Source: Coccinella septempunctata | Taxonomy: Eukaryota; Arthropoda; Insecta; Coleoptera; Coccinellidae | DNA length: 64,000 nucleotides | Assembly (NCBI RefSeq): GCF_907165205.1 | Contig: NC_058196.1 | Span: forward strand, 10,892,501-10,956,500 | Direction: 5' to 3' | Part shown: positions 53,854-63,732 of the stretch, piece after piece | Position numbering within the stretch: the stretch's first letter is position 1 | Layout of the letters: every line of letters begins with the position of its first letter | Position numbers and translations under genes: made by a program | The notes under the pieces: model-generated | What the model was told of the DNA's origin: nothing | Databases searched by the model: none | The model's input: only the letters and a program-made list of their open reading frames with translations

Positions 53854-54460
53854 CAGGGTGCTTCAAAATAAGGTTCCGTGAATTCGGGATCCTATTCCTC
53901 AGATGATTTTATGCTACAAAGACGCTATGGATATTGTTTCTGTGATACAGGGTGTTCAAATACAAAAAATTGTAAAATCAGAAGTTATCTCCAATGTCGG
54001 AGTACATGAGATAAGTAATTGCAGAATTTCGTAGCTATCTGATGAAATTGCTTTTATTTTTATCTCAGAAAGTATTTATTTCAGGTGAAAAACTCAAGAA
54101 ACTATTCTGACTGTGGATTATTGGATAATTACGTAAATAATTTCAAATTTGAAAAAAAGCATTGTCGTACCATTTTTTACCAAATTTATTCGGAAAGAAG
54201 TCTGTACGGACGCCTCTGGGGAATATGAGGAATAGTTTGAAATTTGAAAAAATGTGTTTTAATGCGTACTCATAACCTACCAAAACTCAAATGAAAACAG
54301 TGTATTGAAAATATTTCCGAAATACCAATTTTTGTTTTGAATTTCAACAGCCTGTATTTCAGGAACAATGCGCAAGAAACCCATAGTCCATCGTATCTTT
54401 GTATCATAAAATCATCTGAAGAATAAGATACCGAATTTACAGAACCTTATTCTCATCTTG
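53854..54460. mobile_element. ~607-bp MITE with ~120-bp inverted arms
   Basis: The left arm from CAGGGTGCTTCAAAATAAGG, through GATGATTTTATGCTACAAAG and ATACAGGGTGTTCAAAT, is matched in inverse at about 54345-54460 (AATACCAATTT side; CAGCCTGTATTTCAGGAACA, GTATCATAAAATCATCTGAA, CAGAACCTTATTCTCATCTT). The ACAGGGTG motif occurs twice in the left arm. TA precedes the left end; the right end has decayed. No coding. Confidence 0.78.
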
Positions 54461-55927
54461 AAAATTCATTTAATTAATTGAGTGTTTGGGCCCTATAATC
54501 ATGGACTCCAAATGTATATGTTTAAAATGAGTTTCTATTGAGTGAGGATGAATTAAACTCTCAAATGCGTTTCTCTGCTGAATATCAAACTTTAATTTAC
54601 AAAAATACAAAGCAGTACCTATTGTCGATATAGCCGTCAAATATCAAAGAAACAACATTTTCAGCCTTCAATCCAGATTTCTTAGATCGATAACGGAATT
54701 CTATGAATTGAAATTGATCTTCACAATTATGACAAAAAACGCGAACCTCAAACATAAAAACTCTCAGATCACGTAACAGGACAAATTATACCAGAGAAAC
54801 GCTGAAACATGCAATATTTTCTTTACATGTTTTAAATCGTAATATTTGAGGACGTTTTTCGTTATGGTATGGCCAGTTTGAGACAAAAATATTTCAGTCA
54901 GAAACAGGTTTTATTTCTGGAGAATAAGAGCATTCACAATGAGGCCGTCATGTTAATCTTTACGTCGTGTTATGACTATAATTATTCGAAATATATTTGT
55001 GTTTTTCAATATATTATGAAATATGTTGCTGAATATGGTGAAAGTATTCATTATATTCAATTAATTCATTGTGGAAACCTTGAATCTTGGTCTACAAATT
55101 TATATGTGTGTGAATCGTAAAGTTTGAGGACGTTTTTCGTTTCGGCCAGTTTGGGGATTTCATTTATTAAATGATGGAAATACCTCTGGTAAATTCTGCA
55201 CCAATTCGTCAGGAGCAAATCAGTTGGAACAATTGTTGCCTGGCAATGAGAGAACAATGAAACATCTACATATTTCAGATAGTAATTAGATGTATCATGT
55301 ACCCTGATTCTAGTATATTTCACCCTCAATTGTCGATAACTGACGAATCAGCAAAATGTTCAGAAAAAAAATTTTTGTTATGGTAATATCAAGTTAACCA
55401 TGTAAACCATCATAATATGAATTTCTTGAAGTGGATATAGGATAAATTTCTCACGAACCCTATCAATCTGATTTCGTACATTATTATTGATCATTAAATC
55501 ACTATTGGTCATTGAACTTTACTTATAACTTTTTCTGTTGTGTAAGTTGTGAGGTTTGAACTTGTCTTTAGTTATTTTATGAACAGTTTGGGTATAAAAA
55601 TATTTCGAAAACTCTTTCAATTTGGTCGTTAACTGTTCAAAATTTTTCAACAGATTCACTTTGTAAAATAATTCGAAAGAATACGGTAACAATACGCTCA
55701 GGAGAGATGCTTGCACTTGTCTCGGAACGAATTTATTATCGAAAATTCATTTTATATACATTTTTTAAAGAAGTCTGAAGTCACGTCCCCAAACTAACCA
55801 TCTGAACAATTTCTGAAAAAGTTTGGGGTCAGGTCTCCAAACTAACCAACTCCCAGTAGAAAAGTTTGAGGGCCGACCCCAAAGTTGACAAATGTCTCCA
55901 AACTGACCAGGTAGCGACTGGAAAGTA
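54461..55927. other. Non-coding, with inverted copies of the CCAAACT/CATAACAAAAA motif
   Basis: No gene was recognised; several open frames of 60-87 codons lack motifs. GAGGACGTTTTTCGTTATGG at 54849 and GAGGACGTTTTTCGTTTCGG at 55127 are inverted versions of the motif in the 49-51 kb region. 55787-55905 has four CCCAAACTRACC / GTTTGGGGTC pieces leading to the right inverted end. Confidence 0.45.
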
Positions 55928-55963
55928 CCCCAGACTTGACGATTTACATTCATTTACAGAAAT

Positions 55964-56185
55964 TCGGGCCTATTCTGTTTGCGTATGGCTGTTATGGTCA
56001 TAGTGCTATCTTCCTAATTTATAACAATATGGCTATGGTAGCAAACTGAAATAACAAGATCTTTAAAAAATTGACAGATCATATTGGTCGAAATGAATGA
56101 TTAGAATACCAGTTTTTCAAACTTTTCTGTGATAGCAATATCTTTTCTATAACCATATTACTATTTCCAAACAGAATCGAGCTGA
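55964..56185 (+). mobile_element. 222-bp MITE, first copy
   Basis: Starts TCGGGCCTATTCTGTTTGCG and ends CCAAACAGAATCGAGCTGA, so its own ends are ~18-bp imperfect inverted repeats (ATTCTGTTTG / CAAACAGAAT). The whole sequence recurs inverted at 56863-57084 with the same length. No coding. The family is uncertain (hAT- or PIF-like in size). Confidence 0.8.
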
Positions 56186-56862
56186 ATGTCAACATAATCG
56201 AACCATTGATACACCACTACAATAGAGAGTTTGCAGCAAATGCAAAGTTACCAGCTTTGCTACTTTTAAAACATCTGAAATCATTACTATGAAAATAATC
56301 ATTAGCTCCCAATAGTTTACAATAAGCTTCATGTGCAACAATACTGTATTTAACTGGCTGGAAGACTCCGGTGGATAGTCGTTTGATTGTCAAATCTATA
56401 AATTTAATTTCTCTCTCTCACTCTCTCTCTCTCTCTCTTAGTGATAAGTTTTTGATTGCCTTCATTTTATATTTTTTCATATTGATATTTCAATCATATG
56501 ACATTGAAGGAATTGCAAATTATCGGGAAGTTTAAAAATAATTAAATATTCGGAAACGTAGTGAAGTAAAGTAAAAGAGCATTATACGCTGTGTGCTACT
56601 TATATCCAAACTTCCAGCTTCATGCACGAAAAGAAAATTCAAAAATGGGAAATGTTTTATCAATATCGATAACAATAACAATATCGATAACAATAACAAT
56701 ATCGATAACAATTACCTTTATTCAATTCATAGGACATAAAAAGGTACAAAAATAAATGTCAAGCAAATTCATCCCTTAAAGAATCACACCCCTGTCCCTC
56801 TTACAAAAATAAAAAATTTCTTCCACATTTTATGGTTCACACCTTTTAATGAATTCGTTCAA
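56186..56862. other. Non-coding spacer with microsatellites
   Basis: A CT run at 56410-56438 and three units of CAATATCGATAACAATAA at 56661-56713. No open frame of note. This spacer separates two inverted copies of the 222-bp MITE. Confidence 0.6.
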
Positions 56863-57084
56863 TCAGCTCGATTCTGTTTGGAAATAGTAATATGGTTATA
56901 GAAAAGATATTGCTATCACAGAAAAGTTTGAAAAACTGGTATTCTAATCATTCATTTCGAGCAATATGATCTGTCAATTTTTAGAAGATCTTGTTATTTC
57001 AGTTTGCTACCATAGCTATATTGTTATAAATTAGGAAGATAGCAATATGACCATAACAGCCATACGCAAACAGAAAAGGACCGA
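56863..57084 (-). mobile_element. 222-bp MITE, second copy, inverted
   Basis: Reverse complement of 55964-56185 with a few substitutions. It starts TCAGCTCGATTCTGTTTGG and ends CGCAAACAGAAAAGGACCGA. It abuts, and appears to have inserted into, the C-terminal part of the Jockey pol at 57085-58650, whose last residues are replaced by MITE sequence. Confidence 0.8.
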
Positions 57085-58650
57085 TTGTGTTGGTTAGCGA
57101 TGAATTTTTTGTCGAGTCTTTGCATTCTTTCCAGTATTGGTTCTACTTCTGTTATCTGGTATAAAAGTTCATTGGGTGGGTTGTGGAGTGTGTTATTGGG
57201 ATATCCTAGTTTTGTAATTTTTCGTAAGCAAGTTTTTTCTGCTACTCCTACAATATCCAAAACTGTTTTTGGTGAATTTGAGAATATCGTATGCTCATAA
57301 TCCAATAAAGGTCTGCATATCATCTTGAAGATCATAGTTGCCGTTTTACTGCTGATTCCTTGGTTTTTATATGTTAGAGACCTGAAGTGCCCGGCACGTG
57401 TGGTTGCTATTTTCTTTTGGGTTTTTAAGTGTGCTTTGAAATTCATCTTGCTATCGATCTTTATGCCCAGGTATTTACATGAATTTGTTGGAGTAATTGT
57501 GTCATTTCCAAGTTTTATGTTGGGAGAGCTTGGGTTGATTTTGTGGTTGAAGATGATGAGTTTTGATTTCGCAGGGTTGGGTTGTATTCTCCATCGTCTC
57601 ATCCATGCCACAGTAACATCTACTAACTTCTGTAGTTCTTTCATACATCCTTCCAATGTTTTGTGGTGGGATATTAAGGTTGTGTCATCGGAAAATTGTA
57701 GGATGTATGCATGCTTGCTGATGTTTTGGTCCCAGTCATTGTATTGTCTGTACATGTCGCAGCAGAACAAATTGTGAAGCAGAGGAGAGATCGGCGATCC
57801 TTGTGGTAGACCTTGTGCTGGTGTAAATTCTTCTGAAGCTTCTTTTTTAACCCGTACCTGTAATTTTCTGTTCAGCAGAAAATTGTTGATAATTTTGGTC
57901 AAATAAACGGGGCATTTTAGGTGGAAAAGCTCGGAGATTATACCAGCGTGCCAGACGCTGTCGAAGGCTTTTTGGATGTCCATAAATATAGCAGCTGTTT
58001 TGTTTCACATCTTTTTATTGCATTGAATGTTGGAAGTGAGTATTACTAAAGGGGGGATAGTCGATGTCTTCTTCCTGAAACCGAATTGGTATGGTGGTAT
58101 ATGTTTCCCTATCTCCTTACGTATTCTTTCTCCTAATATTTTTTCAGAGTTTTTTTCCAATGTAGGTAGAAATGTGATAGGTCTGTAGTTCTCTATGTTG
58201 GAATGGTCTGCCTGAAAGAAAGCGTGCGAGAGGCAGTAGTTATAGATTTTGATTATAACATTGTGAATTGACGGATCTAATTTTCTCAAAGTTTTTCTTG
58301 TAATATTGTCGTAGCCCGGATTTGTGTTCTTTCCATGGTTGAGCGCCGTATAATATTCTTCCTCGGATATGGGCTCAAATGTGTCCTCTAACGAAATGTG
58401 AGGTAGTTCATTCTCATACCAATTCTCTATCTGTTTCCTATGCTCCTCGTCGAATTCTTTGTTTGTAGCTCTTCTAAACAACTTTTCGAAATGTTTTGCG
58501 AAAGCGTCAGAAATGTCTTTTTCCTTAGTAAGAGTTTCACCATCGACTTGAATCGGATTTGAATGTTGGTGCGTTGAGTACTTTGCAAGTTTTTTAATCG
58601 TCCTCCAATATGTCCAATATGTCCTATTACTAATGGAACAAATCATTTAT
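57085..58650 (-). pseudogene. Jockey-clade pol, reverse transcriptase region
   Basis: Minus strand: TYWTYWRTIKKLAKYSTHQ (linker), GYDNITRKTLRKLD, NIENYRPITFLPTLEK, YQFGFRKKTSTIPPL; then, after a frameshift near 58000, MDIQKAFDSVWHAGI, LPQGSPISPLLHNLF, FSDDTTLISHH (catalytic box with Ser for Ala) and WMRRWRIQPNPAKSKLIIFN. A small deletion lies before NIENYRPI. The C-terminus is cut by the MITE at 57084. Same family as 27980-28797. Confidence 0.85.
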
Positions 58651-58694
58651 TTGTAACGAACCTATTTACATTGCATCCCATCGTAATTGAAATA

Positions 58695-58994
58695 TGTTGA
58701 AGTAAGAACTGCTGGCCAAAGTTGCTTTGGGACCAGTCCACTTCTATATAGCAACCTGCTGACAACTAATATTATGTTCAGCCTAATGCGCAAGCGCAAC
58801 TAAGTTAGGTACACGTGCTATTAATGGTGCAGAAGCCAGTTTTGTCGGGAATGCGAATAGATAAAGGCTACTCTCACTATTAATAGTTTCAAGCGACCAC
58901 CGGCCATTTTGTAATTCACCAGTGTGTTAAATAGATCTTTAAATAAACTTTGTTAAAAACCGTTTCATCAGTTTTAAGAGTATCCACCCTCACA
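58695..58994 (+). repeat. Copia 5-prime LTR
   Basis: 300 bp from TGTTGAAGTA to CCCTCACA. TATATA at 58745-58750 and AATAAA at 58942-58947 are in the order expected for promoter and polyadenylation signal. The 3-prime edge is set by the primer site that follows directly. Confidence 0.75.
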
Positions 58995-59006
58995 TGGTAG
59001 CAGAGC
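58995..59006 (+). promoter_or_regulatory. Copia primer binding site
   Basis: TGGTAGCAGAGC immediately after the LTR, one base from the initiator tRNA-Met primer site TGGTATCAGAGC found in many Copia elements. This differs from the copia-proper type site at 36456-36474, so two priming styles occur in the window. Confidence 0.75.
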
Positions 59007-59120
59007 TTGTGTGTATGTGCGTGCGTATTAATTAACAAACAGAAGACCACGTGTTAAACAGAAGACTAGAAGACCACGTGTTAAACAGAAGACTAGACGA
59101 CCACGTGTTCAACAACAAGC

Positions 59121-62100
59121 ATGTTCAATCAAGAAGAGATGATCGAGATGGACCAATCCGATGCAAGCGAAAGGTCAACGATGGGAGTACCAGAAAATAT
59201 TTTTGCAATGCTCACGAACACCAATTTCGTGAAGATGTTGGCAGAGCAAATAAACAACTTGAATCCTCCGGCAACCTCATCAGGAAGCACAATAACGGAA
59301 CCATCTGTGGAGAAGGTCAATATACCCACCTTCATAATACCTCAATTTGAGAACAGCGACAAGCTGAGGGGTCATTCCAATTTCCGCTCATGGAAGCAAA
59401 GAGTCGAGCGTGACATTAGGGCCCTAGGAAGATCGCAATTTCTACTTCACAATATGGGTGGACCAGAATGTAGCATGAGCGTAGATGAGAAAAACATGTA
59501 CAACGCTCAAGTGCTACAATACTTAAAAGCATCGTTGCAGCACGCTCCCAGAGCTGTAATAGAAAGCGAAGAATCGGCAGCTGAAGCCTTCAAAAAACTG
59601 ATTCAAATGTTCGGCAAAAATGATGTCCAAAAAATGGTGGAAGTTTTGGACAATTTTAGAAAAATCACATTTTACCCGAAGATGAACCCGGTGAACTTCG
59701 TCTCACAATTCGAAAAAGGAGTTCAAGAATTCAAGGAACTGGGCTTTCCGTTGGACCCGAAGATCATAGTGGGATATTTTCTACACAAAATCAAGGATGC
59801 TAATGATTTCTTGGCGTTTTTCACCACAATGGCTACACTACCAGAGGAAACGAGGACGTACGAGTTCGTAAAGAATGCCTTTCTGGAGGTGGCGAATAGC
59901 CAATATTTTAAGAAAGCAGAAAACAGTATGTATAAGAATGAATCAAATGATAGTTTGGATATTTGTTCCGAGTGTTTTGGTATTACGGGTGAGAATCTCA
60001 ATACTGAGATCAATGAAGTGTATACTGTATGCTCTTTTTGTATTGACGATCCCATTGGAGAATGTACTTTTGCTAATCCTAATTCAGTTTCAGTGCTCTG
60101 CATCAAATGTGGTAAGAGAGATGATAATAATTGTTGTGATTTTTGTTTAGAGAATAGGTCTGATCAAACAAACAGGGATGGTTCAAAGAAAGAGAAATAT
60201 CCAGCAAAGAGGTCTCCTTATTTTAAAGAGAAAAGGGCAGAAAAGAGTCCTTACACACTGGATCAGTTGGAGAAAATCAAGAAAATGACACCAGCTGAAA
60301 AGCGTGATGCAAGTTGCAGAAAATGTGGTTTGATGTTCCACAAGTCAAACACTTGTGTGAACACAGAGAGATTCTGCTTTTATTGCCATAAGAAGGGACA
60401 CGAAAAGAAGGACTGTAGGAAACTGAAAGATCAAAAATCTAGTAAGTCATTGTTCGATTTGAATAATTTCAGTATGTTTGCAACATTTCTAGTTGATTCT
60501 GGTGCATCTCACCATGTAGTGAATGTACAGAATATTTTGTTGAACTATCAGGCTTATAAAGAGCCGATATCTGTTGTTTTGGCATCGGAAACTGAAAGCA
60601 CTATGTCAATGGGTCAGGGAACTCTTCCATTATTAGTACAGTTTGGAAAAAGTTCGCACATTGTACATCTAGCTAATGTTCAGTATGTCCCCGAAGTAAG
60701 GGATAATATTCTCAGTGTCCGTGCATTTAATATTCAGTTTGGGACAAGTCTTGTGCTAAATGCTAATAATGGATTTATTTTATCTAGAAAATTAAGAAGA
60801 AAGATCTCCCTGCTCTTTGTATCGGATGGCGTTTATCGAATTTCAGCAAGAGTCAATCCTGGTGATACAAGTAGTATCAACAAAATTAATGTTAATAAAG
60901 TAGAAAGAACAAATAAACAGTTAAGTTCGAAAGATAATTCTAGTTTTAAAATGAAACCCTCAGTTATCAAACCCAATAAGAAAGTCAATAATAGTAGAAG
61001 AGAAACACGAAAATTACGTAAAAGATTTACTCGTAATCAGTTAAAAATGTTGGCTCAGAAAGGTAGTATGTGGCATCGTAGAATGGGTCATATATCATCT
61101 TCTTACTTAGGAAAGTTACCTAATGTTGTTCAAGGAGTTAAAGAACTCACGTATAATCTCAGTACTGGTAATTGTACAATTTGTTCTAAAGCAAAAATGA
61201 CCAGAAAAACATGTTCAAAAGAAAGAGATCGAGCCACTACAGCTTGTGAAATTCTTCATTCAGATCTATTAACTGTCAATCCGCCAACACATTACACTAA
61301 GAAAAAGTATATTTTAATTGTTCTAGATGATTATTCAAGATATACACAAATATTCCTAATGAAACAAAAGTCTGAAACTTTCAAGTTTTTGAAGTCTGCT
61401 TTGAACTATCTTCAGTCATCATTTCCTAGTCCTGGTCAATTCAGAAAATTACGTTGTGATAATGGAACAGAGTTCATCAGCGAATCTTGTCAACAAGTTC
61501 TCGATCAGTTTGGTATTCAAATTCAGTTAGCAGAACCTTATCAACATGAGCATAATGGAACTGCTGAAAGGTTCAATAGAACACTCCAAGAAAGGGCTAG
61601 AGCCTTGTTATTTGAATCAGGCTTTCCAAATACTTTCTGGGGTTTTGCATTTTCGACTGCTTGCTATCTATACAATCGTACGCCTCATTCATCATTAGAC
61701 TTTTTGACTCCATATGAAAAACTCTATGGAAAACAAGCCGATCTGCAAAATATAAGAATTTTCGGTTCACAAGTAGAAGTTAGAAATGAAAATGTTCCAA
61801 AAGGTAAAAAGTTGAATGCAAGATCCAGCACAATGTATTTAATAGGATATACCGATACTGGCTATTTGTTGTATGATCCTAAAACCTGTAAGACTATTAC
61901 ATCTTGTAATGTTCTAATAAATGAAGAGTTGACCTACAAGTCATATGAATCAAAGTTATCAGTCCCAAGTGATGAATTAACAGTTTCGTCTGAATCTGTT
62001 GAGTCCAGTGAGAACGTTTCTGTTACGCCCTCTGTAGGCAATTCTGTTGCGTCCATTACGGACATATCTGTTGTGCCACCTACTGGCAATTCTGTTGTAT

Positions 62101-62516
62101 CAGTTGCAAACAATCCTGTTAAAATGAAATCAGTTGAACGAAACTCTGATTCTGTAAGAACTACAAGTCCAGTACAGAGTAGCTCCAACAATTCTGTTGA
62201 TAAAACAAGTGCTACAAATATGTTTGAAAATGTTTCAGTTAGCTCTCAGATAAATAATGAGATAGAATATGAAAAAATATCCCAGCTAGATGATTTTGAT
62301 GACAATGAAACCAGTGGACTTGATATGCCGCAAATTTCAGTTAATGCCACAATTTTGAATCCATTTGGTTTTGTATATGATACAAAAATCTATCAGACAA
62401 GTAAAACACCTCAAACATATCTGGAAGCAATGACATGTTCAGAAAGTAGTAAATGGATTACTGCCATTCAGTCCGAACTTGAAGCTATAAATTGTGGAAA
62501 GAAAACAAGTTTCTAG
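59121..62516 (+). CDS. Copia gag-protease-integrase polyprotein
   Basis: 1131 codons uninterrupted. Gag capsid (UBN2-like) about residues 80-270; an unusual cysteine cluster about 281-345 (ICSEC, VCSFC, LCIKC, CCDFC); two CCHC knuckles, CRKCGLMFHKSNTC and CFYCHKKGHEKKDC (about 400-433); aspartic protease VDSGASHHVV (about 456); HHCC zinc site MWHRRMGHIS and CTICSKAK (about 650-690); integrase core aspartates in ILHSDLL and RCDNGTEF and glutamate in EHNGTAERFNRTLQ. A Ser/Val-rich region with an NSVxS repeat follows. It ends at a stop created at the junction of a deletion just before the reverse transcriptase core. An ATG at 59121 in a good context was taken. Confidence 0.93.
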   Translation: MFNQEEMIEMDQSDASERSTMGVPENIFAMLTNTNFVKMLAEQINNLNPPATSSGSTITEPSVEKVNIPTFIIPQFENSDKLRGHSNFRSWKQRVERDIRALGRSQFLLHNMGGPECSMSVDEKNMYNAQVLQYLKASLQHAPRAVIESEESAAEAFKKLIQMFGKNDVQKMVEVLDNFRKITFYPKMNPVNFVSQFEKGVQEFKELGFPLDPKIIVGYFLHKIKDANDFLAFFTTMATLPEETRTYEFVKNAFLEVANSQYFKKAENSMYKNESNDSLDICSECFGITGENLNTEINEVYTVCSFCIDDPIGECTFANPNSVSVLCIKCGKRDDNNCCDFCLENRSDQTNRDGSKKEKYPAKRSPYFKEKRAEKSPYTLDQLEKIKKMTPAEKRDASCRKCGLMFHKSNTCVNTERFCFYCHKKGHEKKDCRKLKDQKSSKSLFDLNNFSMFATFLVDSGASHHVVNVQNILLNYQAYKEPISVVLASETESTMSMGQGTLPLLVQFGKSSHIVHLANVQYVPEVRDNILSVRAFNIQFGTSLVLNANNGFILSRKLRRKISLLFVSDGVYRISARVNPGDTSSINKINVNKVERTNKQLSSKDNSSFKMKPSVIKPNKKVNNSRRETRKLRKRFTRNQLKMLAQKGSMWHRRMGHISSSYLGKLPNVVQGVKELTYNLSTGNCTICSKAKMTRKTCSKERDRATTACEILHSDLLTVNPPTHYTKKKYILIVLDDYSRYTQIFLMKQKSETFKFLKSALNYLQSSFPSPGQFRKLRCDNGTEFISESCQQVLDQFGIQIQLAEPYQHEHNGTAERFNRTLQERARALLFESGFPNTFWGFAFSTACYLYNRTPHSSLDFLTPYEKLYGKQADLQNIRIFGSQVEVRNENVPKGKKLNARSSTMYLIGYTDTGYLLYDPKTCKTITSCNVLINEELTYKSYESKLSVPSDELTVSSESVESSENVSVTPSVGNSVASITDISVVPPTGNSVVSVANNPVKMKSVERNSDSVRTTSPVQSSSNNSVDKTSATNMFENVSVSSQINNEIEYEKISQLDDFDDNETSGLDMPQISVNATILNPFGFVYDTKIYQTSKTPQTYLEAMTCSESSKWITAIQSELEAINCGKKTSF

Positions 62517-63732
62517 GAATTGGCATGTTGAACAGTTGGATGTCAAAACAGCATTTCTTCATGGTGAAATTGATCGACCAAAATATGTAAGTGTTCCTGA
62601 AGGAATCAATCTTGATAAATCAAAGGTAATATTGAAGTTACGAAAAGCTCTTTATGGATTATCTATAGCACCGAAATGTTGGTTTATGACACTTGATAAT
62701 TTTCTGAAGGATTCTGGTTTTGAATCAAATTTACGAGAATCATGTTTATATAAGAAAAAGGAAGATAGTAATATCGTTTTGATTTTAGTATATGTTGATG
62801 ATCTATTAATTACAGGTAGTTGTAGAAACCTTATTCAGGAAAATGTGAATATGTTGAAGTCACGTTTTAAGGTAAAACAATTTGGCTTTCCTACAAAATT
62901 TCTTGGTTTGGAAATCACTAGATCAGAAAATCAGTTGTTTCTTCATCAAACACAGTTTGTTAATGAAATGTTGAAAGAATTTCGAATGGAAAACTCAAAT
63001 TCAGTTGACACTCCTTTAGTTCCTCAAGGAAATCATAAAGTTCAGGAAGTAACGAATGAAGCAGATTTTCCGTATAAGAAAGCTATAGGTTCCCTACTGT
63101 ATTTAAGTATGTTCACAAGACCTGATATATCCTTTGCCGTAGGTTATTTGGCTAGATTCCAAGCTAATTCACAGCAGTATCATTGGACATTAGTTAAAAG
63201 AGTTTTCAGATATTTGAAAGGTACAAGTCAGTTAGGTCTAAAATTCACACTAGGATCTCCAATTTTGTCATGTTATTGTGATGCAGATTTTTCAGGTGAT
63301 AAGTGTGGTCAAAAGTCGACCACAGGCTTTGTGATTTTTGCATTTGGTAATCCTGTTGTATGGTGCTCAAAACTTCAATCAACAATAGCACAAAGTTCAG
63401 CAGAAGCGGAATTTATTGCACTCACTCATGCTACTAATGAAATTCTATTTTTAGCACAATTATTAGAAGAGACTGTGGGTCTCAGAGCATTTCCAGTTAA
63501 TATATATGAAGACAATGAAGCAGCAAGACGTAACTGTCTGGCTAGCACAAGTAAAAGCCGCTTGAAGTATGTGGAACGTAAATATTTATTGATTCGTCAA
63601 CACGTAAGAGATAAGAAAATTAATATTGTGAAGATTAATACCAATGATCAGATTGCTGACATTCTAACAAAACCATTGAATGCAGCAAAGCTCACTAAGT
63701 TTCGTGATCACCTTGTATTCTATGAGGTTTGA
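62494..63732 (+). pseudogene. Copia reverse transcriptase and RNase H, N-terminally deleted
   Basis: Readable from VEQLDVKTAFLHGEI (block A) onward: LRKALYGLSIAPKCWF, ILVYVDDLLITG (catalytic YVDD), KFLGLEI, YLSMFTRPDISFAVGYLARF. RNase H: SCYCDADFSGD, SSAEAEFIALTHA and DNEAARRN. Stop at 63730-63732. Compared with other Copia pols, the ~80 residues before block A (the WKWVFK...YKARLVAKGF region) are absent, and the frame differs from the upstream ORF. The Met at 62494 is in upstream sequence and not the real start. Confidence 0.88.

Larger units (their letters stand above)
47600..55948. mobile_element. Candidate large element bounded by 21-bp inverted ends (unclassified)
   Basis: TGTAAATTGTCAAGTTTGGGG at 47600-47620 is matched in inverse at 55928-55948 (19 of 21 positions). 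Between them a ~38-bp motif, CCAAACTTACCATACCATAA followed by CAAAAAGGTTCCAAAC, recurs in plus orientation in the left half (49025 partial, 49224, 50250 partial, 50450, 51128) and in minus orientation in the right half (54845, 55121). GTTTGGGGTC-like pieces also sit near each end (47713, 55790-55905). This could be one large non-coding transposon with subterminal repeats, or several related repeats. No transposase of its own; a mariner and a MITE are inside. Confidence 0.3.

Noticed and set aside
55765..55953. Minus-strand open frame rich in Trp and Gly (VWGTFQSLPGQFGDICQLW)
   Set aside because: It is the translation of a short internal repeat (CCAAACTRACC), not a protein-like sequence.
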